Assembly: GCF_028389875.1 (NCBI RefSeq)
Contig: NC_084702.1
Location: forward strand, 69,909,582-69,973,581
Source of the DNA: Rhea pennata
Lineage: Eukaryota; Chordata; Aves; Rheiformes; Rheidae
Length of the DNA: 64,000 nt
Direction: 5' to 3'
Below are positions 40,401 to 52,400 of the stretch, one piece after another (positions within the stretch are counted from its first letter, which is position 1; every line of letters begins with the position of its first letter). The notes beneath the pieces are model-generated. The model did no database searches. It saw only the letters and a list, made by a program, of their open reading frames with translations, and was not told the origin of the DNA. The translations under genes and the position numbers were made by a program.

Positions 40401-43400
40401 CTTAAACGCTTGTTTCTGTTCTCTTATGCATCAGCTGCCCCAAACAACACAGGTAAACATTTTTATATTTTTTAGGTTGTATTTGTTGCATACTCTTCTC
40501 TAAGCTGTCTGGAATATTTAGTATCTGACTTTTTTGCTTGTCTTATGACTCTTAACAAGTTAATTTACCTCATTTTCACTTGTTATGCACCTTTAGTCTT
40601 GCTTTTAAAAATTTCTAAAAATTCTGCTGCTGATCTTTATGTACTTTAATGTAAATGGACAGAAATTGCCAAGCAAGAGTAGCATCACTGGATTAAAAAC
40701 TTACTGTGGACAGTCTGAAAGATGCTTAGCCTGTGCTCCTAATCAATGTGCTTTCATATCTTAAGTCTTGTTGGTTTCTCTTTTTTCTAAACTTTTTTGG
40801 AGTGAACTTCCTTCTCTTAAATGATAACTACAGTGGCATCTGTCAGAAAGGATGTCCTTTTTTTGCTCTTACTTTCAGGCAATCTGCTTCTTCCAGGCAG
40901 CTGCCAAAAAAAAAAAAGTGCTGATTTGCATAGCAAGATTCCAGTAGTGTCTGACTTCCTCACAGCTGATAGTTAAGTTATAACATTGTCTTCCCACTTG
41001 ATCAAATCTCGCTGAATAACAAAATATGCTGTAAAATTTAAAAGTTTTGTCAGTGTATTTTCTAGCACTTCATAGTTCTGAATTCAGCTGTAGTGGTAGT
41101 GCTATCTTAAATTATGATTCTGATTCTTGGTGCAACAAAAACACTTCTGCCTTTCACAGGGGAAGTTTTGAGGTACCCAAAGTATTAATCATATTTCATA
41201 GAATCATAAAATTCTTGAGATTAGAGGGGGCCTCTGAAGATTGTCTAGTTCAACACCCCTGCTCAGAGCAGGGTCAACTAGAGCAGGTTTACCAGGGTTG
41301 TGACCAGTTAAGGTTTGAAAATCTAAGGATGGAGACTCTACAGCCTGTTTCAGTGTTTGACTGTCTTCACAGTGGAAAGTGTGTAGTGTGTGGGTGGATT
41401 TTTTATGTTTAAATGATACTTTCTTTATTTCAATTTGTGCCCATTGTCTCTTGCCCACTCATTGGATACCACTGAGAGTGGTATACTGAGAGTCTGGCTC
41501 AGTCGTCTTTACTCCCCTCTGAGTTACTTAAACACATTGATAAGATGGTCCTGAACCACCTTAAGGCTAAGCAGTCTCAGCTTGCTTGGCCTCTCATCAT
41601 TGTCAGATGCTCCAAGCCCTTCATCTTAATGGGCCTTTGCTGGACTTACTTCAGTCAGCCCATGCCTGTCTTGTTAAAGGGCTGGGCTCCCTAGTACAGT
41701 ACCCCGTATGTGGTCTCACCAGTGCTGAGCAGAGGTGAAGAATGTCTTCCTCAACCTGCTGGCAATGCTTTTCCTAATGCAGATGAAGAGTGTGTTGGTT
41801 GCCTGTGCTGCAAGGGCATATTGCTAGCTCAAGGTAGAGCTTCAGCTGTAACTGGTGTTCAGTATGAAAAACCTCAGGAAGATAGTAAGCTTTTTCCAGG
41901 CAGAGACTAAGAAAATGGAGAAGCCTAGTCTCCATAGCAACATCGAAACATTGTGCCAAATTCTTTCATATTTTAAATCTTCCATAATAAATGCCTACTT
42001 CTTACTCTTTGAGCTTTCTACAGAACAAACCAAGTCGATTTCAAAAACTGATCTTGTCTCTTATAGTCTATCCTTCAGATCTTAACTTGTCCCTTACAAC
42101 TTGGCAACATCATTCTGTATTTCCAGCTGTACATTCTTCATCTGCCGTATCTTCTCACTGTGGAAAGTTTAAACTTGCCATTGTATCTTCTGTAGAAAAT
42201 TTATTTTTTTTCAGCACCAGCTGGTGCTGTAGGATGCTTAATTATGATCAGTATCTAAAGTCTTTACTTCATGAATTATATGGTTTTGATATGTGTAGAT
42301 AAATTAACCTGATGTTGTAATTGAAATAGCTAAATGGAAATACAGGGGAAAATCTCAGCTGAGAAGACTGGGACCTTAATCAATTTTCCATTCTTATCTT
42401 ATCTGAAGTGTTCTGTTCAGTGCAGAACTCTTATCCATGATGAAAGAATGAGCATTAAATAAAATGGGATATCTGAATTGCAGACAGACTTCTGGTATGA
42501 CTTCCAGTTTCGTCCTTAAGTGTGTGTAATTGGGCAGCTGTCAGCTACACCAGTGTACAAAGCTATTTGCGTCCATCTGATCTCTTCTAATGTTCTCTAT
42601 CAACTATTGCTTCAGCTAACAACTTCAAGAAAAGCTTCTCCTACAGACACTAACTAGGCCTTATGAAACTTCCACAGTTCTTCACATCTAGCCTAAAACG
42701 CGACATATTATACAGCAATGTGGTGTACAAACGTGTATTATGTTAGGCTCAAGACTCTGTGTACACAGGAACTTGTTTACACACTTAAGTAGTTACTTTT
42801 CGTTAGGAATACATTCATGTTAGCAAGTAACTAATACTCTGCAAAACTAACATAACTGATATCTGACAGATGGAAGAAACCAAACTATGATGTTTGATAC
42901 TCTTGAGGACTGGCGTGATGAATTGGAACGGACTAAAGGGAATGTGAAATATAAAGCGGTAGTCACCAATGAAGGCTACAGAGTGTCCGAAAAGTAAGCT
43001 TGCACTGACTAATAGTAAACTTTTGGTGTGTGTGTGTATAGCTCTGCAGTATTTGTAGAAATTAATACTCAGCATTTAAGGTAGCACTATACTCGATTGT
43101 GGAGTCTGGTTTCCACTCTTTTTAATAGAAAAACTTGGTTTGAGACCTCAGGAGGTAATCTTCTCCACTCCCCTGCTCAAGCTAGGCTAACTTCAATATC
43201 AGATTAGATTGCTCAGGGTCTTGGTCAGTTGAGTTTTGAGCATCTTCAAGGTTGGAGAATACCACCTTAAGTGGCACAGGAAATATGTGAGTCTATGAGG
43301 CACACTGTGACATTGGTTATTAGTCAGGGAGAATTTTTGCTGTATTTTTACTGTAATAAAATTCCAAGTTACATGCAGCTGAGTTACTTTCAGTAAAAGT

Positions 43401-46400
43401 TTTTTAAAAAAAAATGATATGAGTAACTGGTTTAAGATATATCTGCAGAAGACCAAATGGAAGTTATATTGCATCTTCTTTAGTGGAGTAGTAGAGATGT
43501 ATAGTTCTGCCACTTTCACTAAGTGGTATCAGTGATCTTAGAGGTATACAAAGCTTTGTGTAGTACATATGTTTAATAACCAATTCTGAAAGGCTTTACA
43601 GACCTTCAAAATAAAGTTTCAAAATAGAACTAAATTTTAACTATTCATTCTACACCTGTATTGAGACACCCAAACTGAGGTGAAGTATATAGTTGTTTCT
43701 GTGGGCCTTAAGCATGGGTAGTGCTGGCTAATAATGGGAACTGAGTTAAACTAAATGATATCCTTTAATTTTGATGCAAATTACTTACAAGGGATGGAAA
43801 CAAAATTGATTATCTGATATTATAAGGATATCTTTAAAACTACTTTGGTTCTCTGAGGCTCTTAGTAGTTTCAAAGATCAGTCTCAGACATTAGTTAAAT
43901 GTGGGACTTAATTGCAGCATTGGAAAGGCAGGGGAGTTGCAGTGAAAATAATGAACAGCTCAAGATTGGAGGAAAAAACCTTACCTAACTGAAAATAGAG
44001 GGAGGGTTTTGAAGATGATGTTACTGTGTGGGAAAGATTTTTTTGTAGCTATAAGACTGAATAATAGTATGTGGGTTAGAGCACTCACAATCATTAAAAC
44101 GAGCACAAAAATTGTTCTTTGTTCAGCTCTTATTTAAAAGCTTTTTGTCATTTTAGGTTGCCTTTGTATTTTGTTGTTCCCATATGTGTGTCTGAAGAGA
44201 GTATCTTGAAGTTCCAAGGCAGAGGCATTCCTGTAAGTATACATGAATTATTGAAGGATAACAAATGTTACAGAGAAAGCAAAACTATCTGCTATTTTAG
44301 ATGTTACTGTGTTTTAACTTCAGAATTTGTTTTTAACAGTTGACACAGTACACTGCATCTGTAGAAGGAGAAATAAGTGTTGGAAGGAGAGGCACACAAA
44401 GCTTCCTTGTGTTCCCCTAAACAGTGTAAAGCAAAATACATGGCTTATTGGTTCACAGCCTCTATTTGATGATGAAATGTCTAATGTCCTGTAGTTGCAC
44501 ATGCTACTAGTATGTCTTTCCATCTATTTTTCATGAGACTGAGTATCTGACTAACATCTAGGTGGTGCAGGATGTAGGGTTTAATGCTGTTTCAGTAAGT
44601 TGAAGACTATACCTGCGCAGATCTAGATGAATGCCTCCAATTAGCTAGCTTGGATATCAGTAATAGTTTGGCTGTGATGATGCAATATTCTTGCAAAGCC
44701 AAGTAGCCTAACTGAAAAACTAGCTCTACCAGTCTTGATGGAAAATGAAATGAAATATGCTGTTCTGCTGTCTGTAGCAAGGTGGCTTTGACTTCCTATG
44801 TAGCACTGCAGTTTAAGAACTGGTAAGACAATGTAGAAACAAGGATCAAACAAGTATCATTTATGAGGTCTTACCTTAGTTGGTGAGCGTGTATCAAATT
44901 TGCAAATGCCAAAACAATGTGCTTTTCAGGCTCTTAAAATAATTGGTCCGCAGTGGAGATACTGCTGTATTGTCTTGCCTAATTTGCTGCTTCAGACAGT
45001 GCAGTTCAAAGTAGTTCGACTTGTTCTCAAATAGTCAACATGACAGCTTACAGTGGCTGTCCTGTAGAGTGTGTGATTTCTTTGGTGTTTGTTTTATTTT
45101 TTCTCTCCTCTGCCACTGTGTCTTGTATTGTTCAGAGGTCTTGTAGAATTTTAATTACTTCCAAATCCTTCTTGGGAAACTAGTGTCAAAAGAAGCTTGG
45201 CTATACAAAGTCTGTTTGAGGTGGGGGTGGGGTGACAATATAGCCACTTCTTCCACCCTTGATGGTGGCTGTATGATTTCTACCTCCTTCTGAGGTACGT
45301 CTCTTGACTAATATAAGTTGGTAACGAAGAACTTTAACTTCCTTACTAGATTTTTTTTTAAAGCTGTCTCCAAGCTATAGACTAATCCTAATAGACTATA
45401 GACTAATCTGGATTCATTTCCCTTCTCTGAGTAGCCTTAGACTAAACTTAAGTCACCTATATACATCCTTGATTCTCTCCAAAAACTGTCAAAATAATTA
45501 AGTCCTAATTTGGCTTCTGTAATTTTCCCTGATGAAAGGGATACTGACTTAAAGTTTCAAAGTGAGTTTAAAGATCTGTTTGAAAGCTGCAAGCAGGAGA
45601 TGTGACTCACATTCTTAGTAAGTATAAAGTAGTTGCAGGTGGTTGTTGTAGCAAGTCATTCCTCAGTCTGGTTTAGTTGTGGAGTTTTCGTTTAGTATCT
45701 TATTTCATATGCCTAGATGACACTGACTTATGCACAGTTCATATGGGAAGGCATGACAATGTCTTTTGTGAGCTATCTTGAGGCTAAAACTTAAGAACAC
45801 CACCACTATGTATGTCTATGTGGAGAAACTAATAGGTACTATATAAAAGCTACTTAGAGTTGGCTTATTTTGGCACATCTCCAGCATAATTTGGCAGTAG
45901 CCATTTTGATCAACTCTTTCACTTATGAGCAGAGTTTGGATAGTAGTGATTTAATATAATCTGATATCTTATGTTTCTCCTGTGTATGCATAAAGCTCTG
46001 CTTAAAGTTTGCAGCTGGTAACAGTGTGCTAAGGCATTCTGTTCTGATGCAAATGTGTGGGTTTGCTACTGATGTGTTCACTGGATACACCAAAAATTCA
46101 ACAAATGGAATGTTTCCATTCAACAAATGGAGAAATCTATTTTAAGGACTTGGTCAATCTCAGCAAATACTTTGTACAGGACAGTTGACCAATTATTACT
46201 CAATAAATGTCTTTCTGCAGATTTGGTGTTGGTCTTGCCATAATGGGGCTGCTCTTCTCAAAATGTCTGCATTTCCCAAAGAACAGGATGACAGCACTTC
46301 ACAAATGCAAAAAGCCTTCTTGGATGGGTCAGTAATAGCTATTCTGTCCACAACACTTTGCTTGGTATGGACCTTGCTTCTCTTTTTCCATATATGCTAT

Positions 46401-49400
46401 GTCTTTAAGCTTGCACGCATCAGGAAACAAGTTCTAGATCTAAAAATAGTTCTTACAGTGATACTGCTTTATGGCCTTGGCCTAACAGCATCGTTGGTCA
46501 GTCTTGCAGGACTGTAACATCACTGAAGGCTTATTTGTGAAATATGTACTAGATGAATTCGTATGTACTGTGGGTAGATGGGGGCAATTGTCTTATTTCT
46601 AGGCAAAGCAGCTCCAAGCCTTGTAGTTTTTAATTGCAGTGAAAGTATCACTAGCTGAAGGGTTCAGCTGTGTTTGCAAGTAAGTGAAGTTCAGGCTTTT
46701 CATTACTAAGCATTAACTTGCAAGCTGAGTTTTAAATCTTTCTGTAAGCTTAGCTGCTCTCTCAGAACTAGATTTTTGTGCTTGTATGATTTTATCAGAA
46801 GTGACCTAAGATGCCTGAAACAGTCTAGCAGTTCACTACTGCTGCTTTCAAGTGTAATGCAGATGGGACACTGTTTCAGCTGAGTCAGTGGGCTGAGTAG
46901 AAGTCTGAAAAATGTCAAAGCTAATAAGGGAGAGAGCACAGCTGCCTGGCTGGGAGTTGCAACAATGACTTGCTGCTTCTTTTTCTAGCTTACCTACTTA
47001 GAGTTCTGGGGAGATTTTCTTAGCAGCAGCAAGATAGATTAATTTGGATCAGTATGTACACATCATACTGCTTCACTTATTAGCTCATTGTGCTTCAGTC
47101 TGTTGGTTGCACAAAATAGATGGTAGCTTTATTAGGCACTTAGCCTTTTCTGATTATTTTTCAAGTTAAATATACTTGCATAGGAAAGGCTTTTAACCCT
47201 TCCTGCAGATTCTCTAATATTTTCTTTTTGAAATGAGGATGTTCACATGACTTACGGCTTTTTTATAATGCTATTTCAAAATGTGAAAGTAAAAAAACTA
47301 GCAATAAGCTTTTACAAGATACTAAGTGATATTCTGGGCCCTTGTCTTTGGCCATCTGAACTTACTGGCCATGGTTTTGTTACGGAGTACTAGTGGTTAA
47401 CCACTAATGTTTAAAAATGTCTACAAATTGTGCATAAGGGTGTGTTAACATGTGATTGTAATGGTAATCTGAACTCTTAACCACAGAGCGTGTACCATTG
47501 GCAGCTTTTCTTGTTGAAAAGGTTTGTGTGGAGCTTGATCTTCTGGCATAAACTGCTCATTTCAGTTTGGAGCAAGTGTCATAGTTTATGAATGATTTTT
47601 TTTCATTTTCAAAGATCTGATGCATCCTCGAGTAGGTCTGATCAGTATTTCTAAGGTGGACTCCTGTAATTCTCACTTAAAGCAGGCTTCTGTGTTATAA
47701 GATACAGCAAACAAATTGCCTTGTCCTGTATTGGCTGAGTGCCTGCGAGGCTTCACTCTGAAGTATAAGCTAGAGCAGCTTTTCCCAATTCTTAACAATA
47801 CAAAGTCATGATGACCATGGAGAGGTTTACTAAACTGATGTTCATCTGGGATGACATTTGTCAGAGTCCTTGACTCATAAACAGCTTCTGGAGTCTTAGT
47901 GAGAGGATGTTCTGGATCCAGACCAAAGGTTCCTCTAGCCTAGATTCATCTCCATCTCCCCTCCTCTTCCCTCAATCCAAGGTGAAAAATTAGCAGATAT
48001 GCAGTGTAGGGAAGTACAGGGGCAGGTGTACTCTTGTTTGCATCCAAATTATTACTACTTTATTCATGGTTTTTGTGAGCAGACCTGGCAACTAAGTGTC
48101 AGAATGCAATTCAGTTGGCAAAAGTCACAAATTTGAAGTATGCTGGAATGTTTGGCTGTTTTTGTCCATTCATTTTTTTTTCTGGATTCACCTCTGAAGA
48201 CAATACATATTAAAGAAGCAGTAATACAAAACTGAGTGATCTTTGTAATGTTCATAAAGCTCCACAAATATGCCGAAACATCGCATCTTCTATTTCAGTA
48301 GAACAAGTTTTGCTGCTCTTAACTGTTACAAGCTTTTAGGCAAGCTTCTTTCCAGTATTTTAAAATGCATGAAGATTAGGTTTTCAGCGTGTATATTTTA
48401 GTCTTACAGCTATTTCTAAAATCATGCATGTTATCTTTATTTCCAATGATAATAGTCATTGCTTTTATGTGTGAAGCAGAAACCTTAATCTCTTGATAAT
48501 TTGATTTAGAATCTATAAGACAATTAGTAAACCTCCCTATGAGCTCCTGAAAACGGATGACCTGTCCAGCAGCCTTCCATCTCTGCAAGATATCCAGACT
48601 GCATACATGAGATTTAAACAGCTGTTCTTGATAGGTAAGTCTAACTTTAAAGTAATCCTTAGTCTCTACAGTGACTGAGATGCAAAACAATGCTGACTTT
48701 TGTCTCAGGAATGCAATCCTTATCTTTGGTGTTTTGCTTTTGATTGTAGTTAAAAGCAGTCTTCTAAACATGTAACTGAAGGCTGTGTTTATTACTGGTG
48801 TGTTAATGGAGTTCTGTAGTTTTCACACTTAATGTCTTGCTAAACTGTTGCAGTAGCAGAAAGTGGCTTTTGAAGAGTTAGAGCAATTACTGGAGTTGAA
48901 ATGCAAGTTATACATTAGCTGGATTTGAACTATCATGTGCGAGATTTTCAATCTTGCCTGGTTCATTTAAATTGCATATTAAGTGTTAAGCTTGTAAGCC
49001 TTTGGGCTATGTCAAGAGTTGAGACTAAATGCTAATGGATTTTTACCATAACTCTTGTTATGAACTAGTTGCACTTTAAAACATTTGAAGTGTGAACTTG
49101 TTTAAAATTCTGTCATTCTCATTGCAGTGCTAGTAACTTCTGTAAGTAAGGAGCCCTCTTGAAAGGGGTAATGATGGGAGCCATGTGCAAGTGTAATCTA
49201 GGTTTTCAAGCTCTTGTAACACCTTACCTATTTTGTTGTCATGAAACAGTACTTTGGCATTGCCTCTAGGAAGAAAAAGGTCCAACTGCATATGCACAGT
49301 GGCCTATCTTGGAAAGCAAGCCCTTTACTATATAACTCAGGTGCAAGTTGTGCTGTACCCTGTCTTGTAACATGCTGAACACTGGCCACAGTTCAGTTAT

Positions 49401-52400
49401 GGCTGCTGATGTTGGACATGATAGCACTGATCAGCAGTGAGAAATAACTGTTGTAGCATAGCCTACGGACTGTATTTAAGTTCTGTGTTTTTTTTTTTTT
49501 TTTTTTTTTTTTTTGTGGTGGAATTTAGCTGATAAGTTGATACTGATAGCAATTTAGCATGAATAACTTTCTTTTTTTTTTTGATCTTCAAATGCTACTG
49601 GTGTGTATTACTACACTAAAAGTAGGGAGGAAAAGAAAAGCTCCATCTCTGTTGTGATGTTCTTAAGCAAAATACCATGATTAAATGGTAGAACAAGCAG
49701 AAAATGCCTTTGTCTTTTAAAATTTCTAACTGTACTTGAAGTTAACTCTGGCTGGGAAATAACTGCCAAATCAAGCTGTTCTCCATTATGGAAAAGGGCT
49801 AAAGAACACCTTAGTAAGGTGTGTGTATATATGTATATGTGTGTGTATATATACATATATATAATATGATTATGTGGCAGGATGGGGAACCTGATTGTCT
49901 TACAGGCAGGAAAGATGAGTCCCTTTTTCTAGATATATCATGAGGTGTAGGCTGTTTCTGGCTTTTTTGTTTGTTTTTATGACTAAAATTGCTACTATAA
50001 TTTTGTCTTAGTTCAGAGTGGATAGGTGTCCTCTGAACGGTGGTGATGAGCTGCAGAACATGAGATTGGATACAAGGAGAAATCATAACATTGACTGGAA
50101 AGAGCATAAATTGGGGAGCCTAATATGTAGTAGGCCTTTTACTTAAATGTCAGACAGTGAATTTGGGGAAGTTAGTTGTAAAAGATTGGAGACGACCACA
50201 TCTAATGAGAACAGAATGACTAGGAAACTTTGAAGATGCACTCTAACACTTAAGATGCAGAGTTCAACTAGTTTTTATGGCCAAGATGAAATGATTTGGG
50301 GAAAGAAGAATTTTAAATCTGAACAGAATGAGGGGGGAATAAACAAGGAGGCAGAACAATTACAGGCACAATTCAGATACACATCTGTACTTAAGGATCA
50401 TAGGTGAGAGCTATAGAAAAAAACAAAGTGAGTATGTGCTGGGAGTAAATACCTGAAGCATATGGACATACTTTGGGGGGGTGAAAATAGGAAGTTACAC
50501 AAAAGCATGGAGAATTGAAGCTCAAGAACAAAGAAGGGAAGTATTGTGTACCTTAAATCATTCAGTTGTAATAGAATTGTCACATTTGGGGCGTCCAGGT
50601 TGGTAGCTTACGCAGGAAAGGTGATCTAATCTGGTTTTAGTGGACCACATCAGCTTATGAAAGCCTTCCAGTTTCTGAATACTGGCTGTAATAGAAATAA
50701 GAGTAAGACTGAGACTGCACTTCCAGTTGTAAGAATCCTAATACCTAGTAAAATCCATAAATGTACCAACTTAGGTGTCATACTGGCCTCCTTATTTGTC
50801 TTGCTTCCCTCTTTTTGATGTAGTTTTAATGAAAGCTATCTAAAAGTTTTTCCAGTTAGTCTTATACTATATAAATCTGTCTAGCTGCCTTTTAAAAACC
50901 CATTTGTGTGTCTGGCTCCCATGGCAATGACTTTCATAAAGCCCAACCTCTGGGGGTTGTATTTTATAAAATGTGTTTTAAAGTCAAGAAAAGTGGAACT
51001 CAGAAGTAAGAGTTCATCTCCTTTAAACTTCTTTTTCCTGTTCCATGTTGAAAAACACACTTCTTGGTTTGGCTACTGTGAATCTGTGGCACACTTTCTC
51101 TAAAAAGCCAATGATACTACCAAGCTTTATTGGCATTAGTAAGGTTACTTTGCTTCCTATTTGAGGCATAAACAGAGCATCCACTTAAACAGTGATTACA
51201 ATTGACTTCTTAGCACTGGTTGTTTCAAAATTGTTCATACTTGAAGGCTAATACAACAGATGGCTGTAATAACAGTTTAGCACTGCATTTGTGTGAACAA
51301 ACCAAACTTTTGTGTTTTGTTTTATTTTTTTGCAGATAACAGTACAGATTTCTGGGCTACTGATGTGAAATGGTTTTCATTGTTGGAGAGCACAAACTGG
51401 CTAGAAATTATCAGGTTTGCTACACGATTTTCTGGGTTTCAGATTATTAAATGAATTTGTAGTGGATTTTGTAGCTATTTTCTTGAAATACAAAGGCATT
51501 CTTCACTTCTAGTAAGGAAGAAAATAAGACAGACTTAACCCATTTATATCTTATTTCTGCAACTTGAACCTGTATTCTTACAGGCAGAACTGTGTTAAGC
51601 TTCCCACATTAAATATGTGAGAAGCAGCAGATTGCTCTGATTAAAACTCTTCCAGCAAACCCATTAAAGTCATAGATCCAGTAACTTTCCCACTGTTCTT
51701 AGTCACCTTCTTTCCAAACTGAAGAATCCTATTTGTTTCTTGCATGAAACCGATTTCGTGTCTCTGACTAGCCTTGCCATTCTTCTCTGTACTCCTATAA
51801 TATCCTTTAGGACGGGATGAACCGCAGTACTCAAGATGTTAGCCCACCACAGATTTATAAAATGACAGTTGTTCTCAGTTTTGTCCCCTTCCTCTACTGA
51901 TTGTTCCTCAAGTTCTTTTTTCTTCTCTCAGCAGTCCACAGTGAGTAAGACTTGGCATGGTATTGGCTAACTTAAGGCTTGTTATAGTGAATTATTGAAG
52001 TTATTTTTTGTCTTCAGTGTTACTTTGTACTAGATGAATTATCTGTCAGTTTATTTTGTGATCAGCTTCCTATCAGGAAGAGCTTTTTCAGTCATCTGCA
52101 GTCAGCTTTAGTTCTTTCTCTTCTAAATAATTATCAACAAATATTGCCATATTATTTGTTCCTTATTCTGAAGCTTACAAATACGCTGAATAGAGAGGTT
52201 CTAGTGAAGATTGTATGTTGAGAAAAGCAGTCATGTAGCTACAATTGTAAGTAACTAAAAGTAAATATCAGCCCAAGTTATTGTCTTTGCTTTGTTTTGA
52301 AACTGGTCACTTCCATACTCGAATCCAGTTATTTCCTGGATCAGCCTATTCTTGGCGCACTCAGTCAGAAATGCCTCTTCAGCTAGCTTAGATGCTAGAA

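Larger units (their letters stand above)
34545..48509 (+). other. MTMR12 introns 2-9
   Basis: Introns 34545-35831, 35972-37768, 37842-39059, 39191-40358, 40453-42869, 42994-44156, 44233-46220 and 46328-48509. Their recognised content is the TA repeat at 34592-34671, CT/T tracts at 40111-40144, two CR1 fragments (41196-41880 and 43140-43275) and short direct repeats at 45375-45408 and 46096-46131. No nested gene is seen. Confidence 0.8.

Noticed and set aside
46185..46517. 110-codon + strand frame with a hydrophobic C-terminus resembling a membrane protein
   Set aside because: Its middle is MTMR12 exon 9 (46221-46327). The hydrophobic part is intron read-through, and exon 10 restores the family sequence only after splicing.
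48376..48771. 131-codon minus-strand open frame
   Set aside because: It is the antisense shadow of MTMR12 exon 10 and its flanks.
50800..51110. Possible diverged interspersed repeat in MTMR12 intron 10
   Set aside because: No phrase matched a repeat family I could name with confidence.
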